DNA of 64,000 nucleotides from Hymenobacter sp. PAMC 26628 (GTDB lineage Bacteria; Bacteroidota; Bacteroidia; Cytophagales; Hymenobacteraceae). Each line of letters begins with the position of its first letter. The first letter of the stretch is position 1. The notes below the pieces were generated by a model. The model was not told the origin of the DNA, did no database searches, and saw nothing but the letters and a program-made list of their open reading frames with translations. A program made the position numbers and the translations under genes. Of the stretch, positions 26,666 to 35,632 are shown in pieces. The stretch lies in contig NZ_CP014304.1 of NCBI RefSeq assembly GCF_001562275.1, positions 2,046,001 through 2,110,000 on the forward strand, written 5' to 3'.

Positions 26666-27313
26666 CTACGCCTCCCCGTCCCACTCGGCCAGGAACTGCG
26701 CCACGAAGGCTTCCATGTAGGCCTGGCGCCCGGCGGCCAGGGCCCGGGCGGCGGGCGTGTGCAACCGGTCCCGCAGGTGCAGCAGCTTTTCGTAGAAGTG
26801 GTTGAGCGTGGGCGCGGTGCTCTGCTTATAGCTTTCGAACGAGGCGTGGGCCACCGGCGGCACGGCGGGGTCGTGCAGCAGGCGGCCCTTGTGGCCGCCG
26901 TAAGCGAAAGCCCGGGCAATGCCCACGGCCCCGATGGCGTCGAGCCGGTCGGCGTCCTGCACCAGGGCAGCCTCCACCGACGACACCGGCGTGGGCACGC
27001 CCAGCCCCTTGAAGGACACCTCGCGGATAAGGGTTTCCACCCGGCCAATCAGGGCGTCGGGGGCCCCCAGGCCGGCCAGCCAGGCGCGCGCGGCGCGGGG
27101 CCCGGCCTCGTAGTCGCCGCCGTGGGCCTTCCAGTCGGCCACGTCATGCAGCAGGGCCCCCAGCTCGGTCAGCTCCGGGTCGGCCCCGGGCGAGTCCGCC
27201 GCCAGGCGGCGGGCCAGCGCCCACACCCGGTGGATGTGGGCCCAGTCGTGGCCGCTGCCTTCGTGGCGAAATTTCTCTTCAATGAATGCAGCGGTTGGGG
27301 CAACGTAATCCAT
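26666..27313 (-). CDS. HD-domain phosphohydrolase
   Basis: A 215-residue metal-dependent phosphohydrolase of the HD superfamily (YedJ-like). Metal ligands are visible in GSGHDWAHIHRVWALARRLA, in the HD pair ELGALLHDVADWK (about residues 54-58), and in the late Asp of VQDADRLDAIGAVGIARAF. FLxEWDGEA ends the protein. The substrate is unknown; related proteins act on nucleotides. ATG 27313 is the natural start. The IS element at 27377 lies just upstream of this gene and may have displaced part of its promoter. Confidence 0.85.
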   Translation of the reverse strand: MDYVAPTAAFIEEKFRHEGSGHDWAHIHRVWALARRLAADSPGADPELTELGALLHDVADWKAHGGDYEAGPRAARAWLAGLGAPDALIGRVETLIREVSFKGLGVPTPVSSVEAALVQDADRLDAIGAVGIARAFAYGGHKGRLLHDPAVPPVAHASFESYKQSTAPTLNHFYEKLLHLRDRLHTPAARALAAGRQAYMEAFVAQFLAEWDGEA

Positions 27314-27369
27314 ATGTGTAAATATTAAGCGGCAAGACGATACGGGCCGTATTGTCAGTGGTCAACAGT

Positions 27370-28500
27370 TTATTAACTGATGTTACGCAGTCGTTGGCTT
27401 AGGTTGTCCGTTTAATCGATTGATGATGAGTTGCACGCTGGACCTGTACACGGATTATTTGCTGAGCTCGACGGGTCCGACGACGGCCACGGGCTTGTCG
27501 CGGCTGCTGGACGGGGCGCTGAGCCACGACCACATCACGCGCTGGTTGAGCAGTACGCCGTGCGGGTCAGCGCAGGTTTGGCGGCAGGCCAAGCCGTTGA
27601 TTCGCCAGGCCGAAGCCCAACGCGGGGCGGCGGACTTCGCCGTGCTCATCGTGGACGATTCGGTCCTGGAAAAGGCCCACACCGATGCCAATGAGTTGAT
27701 TTGCACCCATTGGGACCACAGCCAGCAGCGCTACGTCAAGGGCCTGAACTTCGTGAGTCTGCTTTATCAGGCCGGCGACTTGGCCCTGCCCATCGCCGTC
27801 GAGCTGGTGCGCAAAACCGTGCCGGTCTACCACCCCAAGACCCAGCAGACCAGCTACCAAAGCCCGTTCACTAAAAACGAATACCTGCAACAGATGCTGC
27901 GCGTGGCCCAGCAGCAGGTGGCCTACCGCTACCTGCTGGCCGACAGCTGGTACGCCTCGGCCGAGAACATGGCCTTGGTGCGGGCCCTGGGCCATCACTT
28001 TGTATTTGCCCTCGAAAGCAGCCGCACCGTGGCCCTGAGCGCCGAGGCGCGGGCCGCCGGCCAGTTCCAGGCCGTGCAGGCGCTGGTGTTCCCCGATACG
28101 CAGCCCTTGCGCGTCTATTTGCGGGCCGTCCAGCAGGCGGTGCTCGTGACCAGACAAGTCTTCACAAACCGAGACGGTAGCCAAGGTATGCTGTATCTGG
28201 TCAGCAGCGACACCGACCTGGACCAGGCCCAACTGACCACGATTTACCAGAGACGGTGGAAAGTGGAAGAATACCATAAGTCGCTCAAACAGAATGCCTC
28301 CATGGGCAAATCGCCCACCAAAACCCTGGCCACGCAGGCCACCCATTTCTTTGCCGCCGTGTTGGCTTACACCAAGCTCGAAGTGCTCAAGCTCAAAGGC
28401 GGCATCGGCCATTTTCGCCTCAAAGCCCAACTCTATACCGTTGGCCTCAAAGCCATGTACCAGCAACTCGTACTGCTCCGTGCGTAACATCAGTTATTAA
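27370..28500. mobile_element. IS701/IS4-like insertion sequence with target-site duplication
   Basis: Terminal inverted repeats CTGATGTTACGCA (left, from 27377) and TGCGTAACATCAG (right, ending 28493) bound an element of about 1117 bp with one transposase. TTATTAA occurs directly on both sides (27370-27376 and 28494-28500). The core TTAA fits the YTAR target duplication known for the IS701 family; the 7-base match may be partly chance. The transposase frame is intact, so the copy may be active. It sits between the HD hydrolase and a beta-helix gene and disrupts neither coding region. Confidence 0.85.
27423..28487 (+). CDS. DDE transposase of the insertion sequence
   Basis: A 354-residue transposase of the IS4/IS701 type. 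The catalytic triad is recognisable: first Asp in VLIVDDSVLEK (about 78), second Asp in LLADSWYAS (174), and Glu in YQRRWKVEEYHKSLKQN (about 282), with the Y..R....E..(K) signature. The target DNA cut and strand transfer act on the terminal repeats at 27377 and 28493. The track-level TTG at 27420 is less likely than the ATG at 27423. No frameshift or stop interrupts it. Confidence 0.92.
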   Translation: MMSCTLDLYTDYLLSSTGPTTATGLSRLLDGALSHDHITRWLSSTPCGSAQVWRQAKPLIRQAEAQRGAADFAVLIVDDSVLEKAHTDANELICTHWDHSQQRYVKGLNFVSLLYQAGDLALPIAVELVRKTVPVYHPKTQQTSYQSPFTKNEYLQQMLRVAQQQVAYRYLLADSWYASAENMALVRALGHHFVFALESSRTVALSAEARAAGQFQAVQALVFPDTQPLRVYLRAVQQAVLVTRQVFTNRDGSQGMLYLVSSDTDLDQAQLTTIYQRRWKVEEYHKSLKQNASMGKSPTKTLATQATHFFAAVLAYTKLEVLKLKGGIGHFRLKAQLYTVGLKAMYQQLVLLRA

Positions 28501-28714
28501 TCGTATCAGCGAAAAATACGCGCTTTGCACCGCAGATAATGGAAGGTTACCACAAAGGCACTTCCTTAAGAATTCGCAATAATTTTCAAGACCTTACTCA
28601 AATGTTTAAACATCAGCAGAACAACATTATTATACATTCGGCAATAAACTAACCAATTTAGTTGCACCGCTGCCCCCGTTCCGGTACCCCAGGTGCAAGC
28701 AGTGGCCGGCTCCC
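28501..28714. other. AT-rich spacer right of the insertion sequence
   Basis: No gene. AT-rich sequence between the insertion sequence and the end of the beta-helix gene. Nothing resembling a promoter or terminator stands out. Confidence 0.4.
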
Positions 28715-30637
28715 CTACCGCTGGGCCGCAGGCGGCAGGGCCAGCACGGCCGCGGACGACACCCGAAGTTGCCCCCGGCCTACGGTGCGCACGGTGGCCA
28801 GCGGGTCGCGGGCGTAGTAGGCTCCGGCTTCCACCACCAGCTCGCCAGCCACCACCACGCGAGCGTAGCGCCGCAACTCCAGGGCCCCGCCCCGCTCGAC
28901 GACCAGCCGGGCCGTGGGCCCGAGGTAAAGCGTGGCCGTGTCACCGGCTTCGGCAGCAGCTAGGGCTAGGGTGTGCCCCGCCCCCACCGCCACCTGGGCC
29001 GAATCGGTGGCCCGGCCGGGGCCCCGGCCCACGTCAAAGTGGCCCCGCACGAGGGTACCCGCGCGGCGCACCCGCAGCTCCAGCCGGCCCGGGGCTTGCA
29101 GCACCGCCGGCAAGGGCGCCCGCGCATCACCGAAGACAAACGCGGCCGCCCGGCTGGCCGGGGCCCCGGCCAGCCGGGCGGCCGGCTCCGGGCCGTTACG
29201 GAACACGGTGGTGCCGCTGAACACCGGTCCCGCCAGCAGGGCCGCCGGGCCCACGGCCCCGGACGCGTTCCATTCGAACACGCACGCGCGGAAGTGGAAC
29301 GCGGCGGCCGAATCGGCCGCATCCACGGCCAGCGGCACGGCGCGCAGCAAAGCCCCGCGGGCCGCAACGAAGCGGCAGCCGGCAAAGCGCAGGCCACGGG
29401 CGTGGCGGTCGGAAAGCAGCAGGCCGGGCCCCAGGGCTGGGCGGCCCGCGTAAGGCCGGTCCTCAAAAGTGCAGCCAGTGAAGCGCGTGGCCTCGGCGGC
29501 CGTGGCCGCGGCGCAGCCGTGCACAAAGGCCCCGTACACCCGGCAATTTTCGAATGCGAAGCCTGGCTGCGTCACCCACGCCGACCAGTTGGTGGTGCCC
29601 CAGAGCGTGCAGTCCACCAGCCGCACGTCGGCCGTGGCGGGGGGGTGCGGGCCGGCCGGCCGGTCCGACACCAGGCCCTGGCCGCCGTTGTCGACGAAGC
29701 GGCAGCCCACGAAAGCCAGGTGGGCCACGGTGCCGCCCTCGGGCTCGACGTCGACGCCCGCGGCGGGGTTCGAGAACACGGCCCGGCCCAGCCCGGCGTT
29801 GTGGGCCCGGGCCGTGTGGCTGAAGCTGCAGTTTTCGGCCCGGAAGCCGTGCACCCCCGTCAGCGAGAGGCCCTGGCGGCCGTTGTAGTCGAAGGTGGAA
29901 TTTTCGAACCGGATGTTTTCCCGCGCCGGATCGGCCAGGCCCGTGGCCAGGTGGTTGAGCACCTGCGCGCCGTCGCGGCCGAAGTGGTGCACGGCCACCC
30001 GGCGCAGCGTCACCCCGCGCGAGTCGGCCACGAACACCCCGTCGAAAGGCAACTGAATGCCCGTGTCGCCCCAGGCGCCCCCCACCGCTAGCTGCGGGCT
30101 GTTGCCATTAAGGGCCAAGTCGGCCACCACCACGTTTTCGCAGCGCTCGAGCCGCACGCACGTGCCGCCGCTGGCCGCGTAGGCCCGGTCGGTGAAGTAG
30201 CCCGGCGGCTGAAACGCCCGGCCGGTGGCGGGGTCAAACGAGCCGTAGGGCAGGCCGGCGGCGTAGTGAATTTCCGTGCGGCCGCTGTCGACGCCCGCCA
30301 CCGTGAGGTTGCGGCAGCCCACCAGCGGCAGCACGTCGGCGCCCCAGCGGTAGCCGTTGGGGCCCGCCGCCTGCGCCCCCACCACGTACACGCCCCGGGG
30401 CACGAACAGCACCGCCGGGGCGGCCCCGTCCGGCGTAAGGGCGCGGGCGTTGAAGAACGCCGCCGCCCGCCCAAACGCCGCCTGGTCGTTGGTGCGGCCG
30501 TCTCCCACCGCCCCGAAGTCCTTTTTCAGGTCCTTGCGCAGCACGGCCGGGGGCCCCGGGCGGGGTGCGGCGGCCAGCAGCAGACCGGCCCCGGCCAGCG
30601 CCGCGGCGGCGCGGCGGTTTATTCTTTTTAAATCCAT
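28715..30637 (-). CDS. Secreted right-handed beta-helix (pectate-lyase-like) protein
   Basis: A 640-residue exported protein. The signal peptide is MDLKRINRRAAAALAGAGLL then LAAAPRPG. An N-terminal pectate-lyase-superfamily entry, FGAVGDGRTNDQAAFGRAAA, opens a parallel beta-helix with many short turns (NVVVADLALNGNS, VTLRRVAVHHFG, IRFENSTFDYNGRQGLSLTG, FRAENCSFSHTARAHN). The family acts on polysaccharides or as a phage-like adhesin; no catalytic set could be confirmed. ATG 30637 is chosen because it starts the signal peptide; the frame to 30760 is low-complexity. No carbohydrate-use operon surrounds it. Confidence 0.8.
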   Translation of the reverse strand: MDLKRINRRAAAALAGAGLLLAAAPRPGPPAVLRKDLKKDFGAVGDGRTNDQAAFGRAAAFFNARALTPDGAAPAVLFVPRGVYVVGAQAAGPNGYRWGADVLPLVGCRNLTVAGVDSGRTEIHYAAGLPYGSFDPATGRAFQPPGYFTDRAYAASGGTCVRLERCENVVVADLALNGNSPQLAVGGAWGDTGIQLPFDGVFVADSRGVTLRRVAVHHFGRDGAQVLNHLATGLADPARENIRFENSTFDYNGRQGLSLTGVHGFRAENCSFSHTARAHNAGLGRAVFSNPAAGVDVEPEGGTVAHLAFVGCRFVDNGGQGLVSDRPAGPHPPATADVRLVDCTLWGTTNWSAWVTQPGFAFENCRVYGAFVHGCAAATAAEATRFTGCTFEDRPYAGRPALGPGLLLSDRHARGLRFAGCRFVAARGALLRAVPLAVDAADSAAAFHFRACVFEWNASGAVGPAALLAGPVFSGTTVFRNGPEPAARLAGAPASRAAAFVFGDARAPLPAVLQAPGRLELRVRRAGTLVRGHFDVGRGPGRATDSAQVAVGAGHTLALAAAEAGDTATLYLGPTARLVVERGGALELRRYARVVVAGELVVEAGAYYARDPLATVRTVGRGQLRVSSAAVLALPPAAQR

Positions 30638-31473
30638 GGCAGGCGGCGGAAAACAACGACCGCCCCGCAAAGCTAGCCCGGCCGGGGGCCCCGGCAACCG
30701 GCGCACGGGGCGTCGGGCGGGCACAAAAGCAGCGGCGGGCTTTTCTCCTGGCCAACCCATGCAGACAATTTGTTAGGGGCTTAGGAAGCAGAACTAGTGG
30801 CTCGTACACCGCCAACACGTCCTCCGTCCGGGCCACGAACGCGGCGTTCACTGCCCCCCGGCACCCGTGCTGCTGGCGGTGAGGCCGCAACTCGTTTTTT
30901 TGAGCAGCAAGTAAAGTCCGCTCGCCTTGCCCACTTAGCCCGGCCTGCTAACTTGGCGGAGCCAATTAAGGGCAGCGCGGCAAATGTATCCGGCGCACCA
31001 ATGGCGCTGGCATGGCACTCAGCCGGCAGGCGACCATGCCAAAAGGATGCTTCGCAAACAGCCGCGCCCTCTTCGGCCATCAGAATTGGGGCTGGCCAGG
31101 AAGAGTAAGGTAGTTATCGTTCAAAGGTTGCCGGATGCCTACCGGCAATCTACAGTGCCGGTTAAGCCTGGGGCGTCATTGGTATTATGCCCCCTTTTTA
31201 TTAGCTTTAGCAGGCTGCTGGGTTTGCTGGTTCAGCGCATAAGTAGGCTAATGCGTATTAAACGCGCCGATGCCGAACGTCATAGCAGGCAAGGGCGCTT
31301 AGCTACCAAATTCGTGCGCTGCAACTGGCTCCTTCTCAGCGCGCCGTTTGCTCTTGGCGTACGCCTGCGAAAAGCAGCAAGACCACTTTCCGACCCGGGC
31401 AGCCGCCTTTCGCCGCCCGCCAACGCTTTGCCCCAACCTAATTCCCACTTTTCTCACTTTTTCGCTTCATTCC
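30638..31473. other. Intergenic stretch of about 0.8 kb without a supported gene
   Basis: Several open frames exist but none has a recognisable fold, signal or start context. The half next to 31100-31400 is less GC-rich than the genes around it. It precedes a truncated frame and a tRNA gene and may be decayed DNA. Confidence 0.4.
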
Positions 31474-31593
31474 ATGAGCTCGCCCATCCAACCCAAAGCC
31501 GACCTGCTGGCCGCTGCTTTAGCGCCCCACTTTGGTGCCGCGCCCACCCGCACGCTCAAGGGCGTAGCCAAAATACGTACTGAGTTGTCATAA
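31474..31593 (+). pseudogene. N-terminal gene fragment beside tRNA-Thr
   Basis: A 39-codon frame (MSSPIQPKADLLAAALAPHF then GAAPTRTLKGVAKIRTELS) reads like the beginning of a normal gene, with Hymenobacter-like codon use and a sensible start. It ends abruptly at TAA in AT-richer sequence about 150 bases from tRNA-Thr. I infer truncation by a deletion or an excised element. The parent family is not recognised, and a genuine 39-residue protein cannot be excluded. Confidence 0.35.
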
Positions 31594-31674
31594 CCGGAAA
31601 GGGGGACAAAAAAGGGGACGCTACTGGCGTAGTATTTCCCACATCTCGCGTCGCAACCACCGAAAGGCCCGAAC

Positions 31675-31725
31675 GCAAAAAACCCGAAAAACTGCTTCTG
31701 CGACGCGAGAAGCGGTTTTCCGGGT
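31675..31725 (-). terminator. Terminator of tRNA-Thr
   Basis: On the minus strand ACCCGGAAAACCGCTTCT pairs (two G-U) with AGAAGCAGTTTTTCGGGT around CGCGTCGC, followed by TTTTTTGC. It lies 21 bases downstream of the tRNA 3' end. Confidence 0.8.
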
Positions 31726-31745
31726 GTTCCGGCAATCCAAGTATG

Positions 31746-31818
31746 AGCCTCCTGTCGGACTCGAACCAACGACCCTCTGATTACAAGTCAGAAGCTCTAC
31801 CAACTGAGCTAAGGAGGC
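31746..31818 (-). tRNA. tRNA-Thr, anticodon TGT
   Basis: A 73-nt cloverleaf on the minus strand. Acceptor stem GCCTCCT/AGGAGGC, D arm GCTC-AGTTGGTA-GAGC, anticodon stem TCTGA/TCAGA with loop CTTGTAA (anticodon TGT, reading ACA). T arm GTTGG-TTCGAGT-CCGAC. No CCA is encoded, as is usual in this phylum. A gene fragment lies on its 3' side and a pseudogene on its 5' side. Confidence 0.95.
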
Positions 31819-31893
31819 GAGATGGTGGGACAAAAGTACGGTTGCTGCGCCAGTATGCCAAACGTGGCAGCCTATGAAAGTATCTAAAAATGG

Positions 31894-32240
31894 CTACGGG
31901 TACAGGCCGGCCGGCTCGCAGAGAATGATGCGGTTGCCAAACGGGTAGGTTACAGCCATTTCCAGCACCCGCTCGTTCCACTCGGCCCTGGACAGGACGG
32001 GGGCGGCAAATAAGTGCGGTTACCCGGGGCCCCGTCGGTGGAATTACCGCTGAGGTGCAGCACCACATCGGCTCGCGCCACTTGCAGGGAGACAGAGGCC
32101 CCAATAGGTCGGTCGGCACAGCCGATGCGAAAGCCCAGCCAAGCGGCGTAAAAAAACGGGCCCTGGGCGTAATTGAGGATGCGAAAAACAGGTGCTACCA
32201 TGCGGATGCGAGGGAAATAGCCACGGAGGGCATTGCGGGG
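31894..32240 (-). pseudogene. Decayed glyoxalase-superfamily (VOC, Glyoxalase_7-like) gene
   Basis: One frame reads GYFPRIRMVAPVFRILNYAQ, FFYAAWLGFRIGCADRP, VSLQVARADVVLHLSGNSTD and GAPG, matching the VOC pattern of a FYxxxLGF repeat and a metal-site LHLSE-like strand. Near 32030 the reading frame shifts and continues in another frame as LFAAPVLSRAEWNERVLEMA, VTYPFGNRIILCEPAGLYP, the family's VTDPFGNR end. About 25-30 residues expected between the halves are missing. No proper start is present. It is therefore a dead copy with a frameshift and an internal deletion. The ATG at 32201 begins only an internal part. Confidence 0.65.
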
Positions 32241-32261
32241 CCCCTAAAATGCAGCACGTGC

Positions 32262-32350
32262 GCGACCACCCCTCTGCAATGACTACGCCGCCGGCGGGCG
32301 GCACCGGGGTGCGCCCGCCGGCGGCGTAGTCATTGCAGAGGGGTGGTCGC
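32262..32350. repeat. 39-bp perfect inverted repeat abutting the DUF349 stop codon
   Basis: Arms 32262-32300 and 32312-32350 are exactly complementary over 39 bp, with the 11-base loop GCACCGGGGTG. The right arm ends one base before the stop codon of the DUF349 gene (32353-32351, minus strand). It is probably its transcription terminator, though no T-run follows on that strand and the length far exceeds that of ordinary terminators. Confidence 0.85.
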
Positions 32351-34738
32351 TTAAGCGCGCACCGTTTTCAGCTGTTTTTTGAGTACGTCGATGCGCTTTT
32401 GGCCTTCGGCCATGCGGCCCTCGTACTCCTCGCGCAGCTGGGCCGCGTTTTTGGAACGGGCGAAGAACGCCAGGTTAGTTTGCAGCGTGGCGTGGTCGTT
32501 TTCCAGCTCGTTAATTTCCTTGCGCAGGGCCATTTCCTTGCGCGTGAGCTGCTGCTGAGCCTGGGGCCGCGCCTTAAGGCGGGCGACTTCGGCCTGGAAC
32601 AACAACTCGGCGCGCTCGGCGTAGCTCAGGCCGGGCACCGCGGCTAGGTACTGGCCCAGCAGCCCGAGCAGCTGCTCTTCGCTGCGGTCGCCGGTACCGG
32701 CGGCGTCGAACGCCTCCGACCAGTCGGCCAGCACGGCGCGGAAGCCTTCCAGCGTGGCGGGATTCTCGTCGCCGAGGGCCCCCACTTGCTGGGCCACTTG
32801 CTCGAGGTAGGCCAGCTGCTCACCCGAGGAAGCCGTGGCCTTCTCTTCGCGCTGCCGGGCCTCGTGCTTGGGCCGGTCAAACACGGCGTCGCAGGCGTTG
32901 CGGAAGCGGTGCCAGAGCTTGTCGGCCAGCTTGTCGGGCACGCGGCCCACGTCCTTCCACTCCTTCTGAATGCGCATGACGACGGCACGGGCGGCCTCGG
33001 CGTCGGGGTTGTTCTGGGCTTCCTCGGCCTGGTCGATAAGGGCCTGCTTGGCTTTCACGTTGGCCGATTTCTCGTTGTCGAGCGACTTAAAGAAATCGTT
33101 TTTGCGGTTGAAGAACGCCTTGTAGGCGGCCCAGTACTGCTTGTTGAGGGCATCGGCCTGGGCGCGGGGCACGAGGCCGGCGGCTTCCCATTCAGCCTTG
33201 ATTTCCTGGAGCTCGTCGGTTTTCGAGCGCCACAGGTTTACGCGGTCCGTGTCGAACTCGGCGAAGGGCTGAATGCGCTCGAGCAGGGCTTTTTTCACCA
33301 CTAGGTTGGCTTTTTCCTGCACCGAGCGGCCGTCGGAAAACTCCTTGCGGCGCTGGTGCAGGGCGTCGGAGGCAGCGATGAAGCGCTGCCACAGCGACTC
33401 GCGCTGATCGTTGGGCACGGGCCCGATGTTTTTCCAGTCCTCGTGCAGCTTGGTCAGCTCGTCGAGGGCCTTGTTGATGCCGGTGAGGGCCATCAGGCCC
33501 TCAGCCCGCTTGATAAGGTTTTCCTTAGCCTCCTGGTTGCGGCGGCGGTCCAGGTCCTTCATTTCCAGGAAGCGGCCCTGCTTGCTGTAATAGATGTCGA
33601 GCAGGCCGTGGTAGGTGTCCCAGATGGGCTGGCTGTCGGTTTGCGGCACCGGACCGGTGGACTTCCACTCGCCTTGCAAGGCCTTGAGTTTGGCCGAGCT
33701 GTCCTTGGTTTCGGCGGCTTCCACCAACTGGCGGAGCTGGTCGAGCAGCTGCTGCTTCTTGGCCAGGTTATCGCCGCGGCTGGCGTCTTCGGCCTTGGCG
33801 TTTTTGGCGCGGCCCTCGCGGAACTCTTGCAGTGCTTTGTTCAGCTCCAACTGGCCCTCGGGCTGCTGGAAGGCAAAGGCTTCGGCATCGGCCCCGCCTT
33901 CGGCAAATTTCTGGCGGGCAGCAGAGCGGGCGTGGCCCACGTTGGCCTCGTACTGGCGCACGAGGTCGAGCACGGTTTTACGGTTCCGCTGGGCGTTGGG
34001 GCCCCGCAGCTCCTGCACCAGGTACTGGGCCTGGGCGGGCAAATCGAGGGCCGTGAAGTCGGGAGATTCCAGGGCCACCGGCGCGGCGGGCGCCTCAGCG
34101 ACCGGAGCCGCGGGGGCCCCTTCGGCCGCCGATAATGCGTGGGCTTCTTCGGCCTCGGCGGCGTTGGCTTCGGGCTGCGCGCCCACAGCGGGCACTTCCG
34201 GCAGCGCCAGCGCGGCAGGGTCGGCGGGGGCGTCGTCCAGGGGCGTTTCCGACGAGGTGGGCAGCGTAGCCACGCCTTCAGGGGCGTCGAGCAACTCCTC
34301 GGCGCTGTGCAACGCCACGGTGGGCAGCGGGGCGGCTTCCTCCACGGTGTGGCCGTGGGGGGCCTCAGCCACTGGGGCCTCAGCTTCAACAACTGGGGCC
34401 TCAGCCACGGGGGCCGCTTCCTCCACCGCCTCTACAGCGGGCAGGGCGGCAGCGTCGGGCGCGGCGTCGCCGTAGTGGGCCGTGGCGCGGGCCTGCGGGG
34501 CCGACACGTCGGCGCCGTCCACCGTCACGGCGTCGGGCACGTGGTGGGCGGTTTCGGCAGCGGCGGCGGCTTCGGGCGTGCCGGGCTCCGGGGCGGCGCT
34601 GGGGGCGGGCTCCGGGGCCGGGGCGGCGTTTTGGGCCTGAATTTCAGCCAAGCGGCGTTCGAGAATACTCATGCGGTCCTCGCCCCCGGGCTGGGGGCCG
34701 CCCGACTGCGGGGCCTGGGGGGTTTGTTCGGTTGACAT
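32351..34738 (-). CDS. DUF349 multi-repeat protein
   Basis: A 795-residue cytoplasmic protein. Residues 1 to about 235 are acidic, Ala/Glu/Pro-rich and probably disordered (many VAEAP repeats). From about residue 235 on come successive DUF349 units of about 70 residues, each with a Trp-centred core: LQGEWKSTGPVPQTDSQPIW, HEDWKNIGPVPNDQRESLWQ, KAEWEAAGLVPRAQADALNK, QKEWKDVGRVPDKLADKLWH. It ends in a coiled coil (RKEMALRKEINELENDHATL). Function in Bacteroidetes is unknown. ATG 34738 is preferred over the TTG two codons upstream. A TACTTTCG box lies about 90 bases upstream. Confidence 0.9.
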   Translation of the reverse strand: MSTEQTPQAPQSGGPQPGGEDRMSILERRLAEIQAQNAAPAPEPAPSAAPEPGTPEAAAAAETAHHVPDAVTVDGADVSAPQARATAHYGDAAPDAAALPAVEAVEEAAPVAEAPVVEAEAPVAEAPHGHTVEEAAPLPTVALHSAEELLDAPEGVATLPTSSETPLDDAPADPAALALPEVPAVGAQPEANAAEAEEAHALSAAEGAPAAPVAEAPAAPVALESPDFTALDLPAQAQYLVQELRGPNAQRNRKTVLDLVRQYEANVGHARSAARQKFAEGGADAEAFAFQQPEGQLELNKALQEFREGRAKNAKAEDASRGDNLAKKQQLLDQLRQLVEAAETKDSSAKLKALQGEWKSTGPVPQTDSQPIWDTYHGLLDIYYSKQGRFLEMKDLDRRRNQEAKENLIKRAEGLMALTGINKALDELTKLHEDWKNIGPVPNDQRESLWQRFIAASDALHQRRKEFSDGRSVQEKANLVVKKALLERIQPFAEFDTDRVNLWRSKTDELQEIKAEWEAAGLVPRAQADALNKQYWAAYKAFFNRKNDFFKSLDNEKSANVKAKQALIDQAEEAQNNPDAEAARAVVMRIQKEWKDVGRVPDKLADKLWHRFRNACDAVFDRPKHEARQREEKATASSGEQLAYLEQVAQQVGALGDENPATLEGFRAVLADWSEAFDAAGTGDRSEEQLLGLLGQYLAAVPGLSYAERAELLFQAEVARLKARPQAQQQLTRKEMALRKEINELENDHATLQTNLAFFARSKNAAQLREEYEGRMAEGQKRIDVLKKQLKTVRA

Positions 34739-34838
34739 ACGCAACGGCGGAATGACCGGCCCACAACGCGGGGCCGGGTGGGGAGAGCTAATGGGAGCTG
34801 ATGAAAGCGGGTGGTACGGGGCGCGAAAGTACGGCGGC

Positions 34839-35396
34839 TCAGTTTAAGCGCGGGTCAACCGGGTAGTTGGCCCAGGCCTGGAAGCGTCCGCCCTTCTCCC
34901 GCAAAATCGCCCGCCAGAACGCATCCGTTGCCAAAGTAAACACTTTCCCGGCGCTTGCCGGGTGCGTGACCCAGCTGCGGGCCTGCCGCTCGGCGGCCAG
35001 CTGCCCGGGGCCCCAGCCCGCGTAGCCCACAAACAAGCGCACGTCGGCTGCGTCCAGGGCCCCGGTGGTGAGCAAATCCAGCAGCACCGGAAAATCGCCG
35101 CCCCAGTACACGTCCTGGCCCAGCGCGGTGGCCCCGGGCACGTCGGGGCGGCGGTGCAGGTAGTGCAGCGTATCGGGCTCCACGGGCCCCCCGAGGTAAA
35201 GCGGCAGCGCGGCGGCGGGCGAGGCCGGGCCCAGCGGCAATTTCAGCACGTCGCTGAGCGTCAGCTCGGTGCGGTGGTTGAGCACGAGGCCGAAGGTGCC
35301 ACTGGCGCGCTCGTCGCGGCACACCAGCACCACGCTGCGCTCGAAATTGGGGTCGCCCAGGAAGGGCTGCGAGATGAGGAGCGTGCCGGGCGTCAT
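34839..35396 (-). CDS. YqgE/AlgH family protein (DUF179)
   Basis: A 185-residue member of the YqgE/AlgH family, widespread proteins of uncertain function. Signature segments are TPGTLLISQPFLGDPNFERS at the N-terminus, FGLVLNHRTELTLSDVL, LYLGGPVEPDTLHYLHRRPD and VRLFVGYAGWGPGQLAAE. ATG 35396 begins the canonical N-terminus; the frame to 35519 is noncoding. It lies divergently from pdxH, sharing a 236-bp intergenic region. Confidence 0.9.
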   Translation of the reverse strand: MTPGTLLISQPFLGDPNFERSVVLVCRDERASGTFGLVLNHRTELTLSDVLKLPLGPASPAAALPLYLGGPVEPDTLHYLHRRPDVPGATALGQDVYWGGDFPVLLDLLTTGALDAADVRLFVGYAGWGPGQLAAERQARSWVTHPASAGKVFTLATDAFWRAILREKGGRFQAWANYPVDPRLN

Positions 35397-35632
35397 GGGG
35401 CTGCGGGGAAAAGAACCGGGTGGGGGCCCCGGGGCGGGCCTGTTGGCGGTAGTACCTTGCGCGGCCAACGCCGGAGCGGGGCCTGTATTAACAAATTGAT
35501 AAGCCGGCCAGGGCCCCAAAATGTTCCGCTCGCCCCGGTTTTCGGCACCCGCTGCCCGCTGCCGAGCAGCACACGGGCCGCCGAAAAGCCTTCCATCGTC
35601 CCAAATTACCCATTGCTGCGCCCTTCTAACCC

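Noticed and set aside
30984..31583. A 199-codon frame left of tRNA-Thr
   Set aside because: No recognisable domain or signal, and it overlaps the better-supported truncated gene in another frame.
31594..31674. Attachment-site repeat beside tRNA-Thr
   Set aside because: No duplicated tRNA 3' end could be found by eye in this window, so an att site cannot be claimed.
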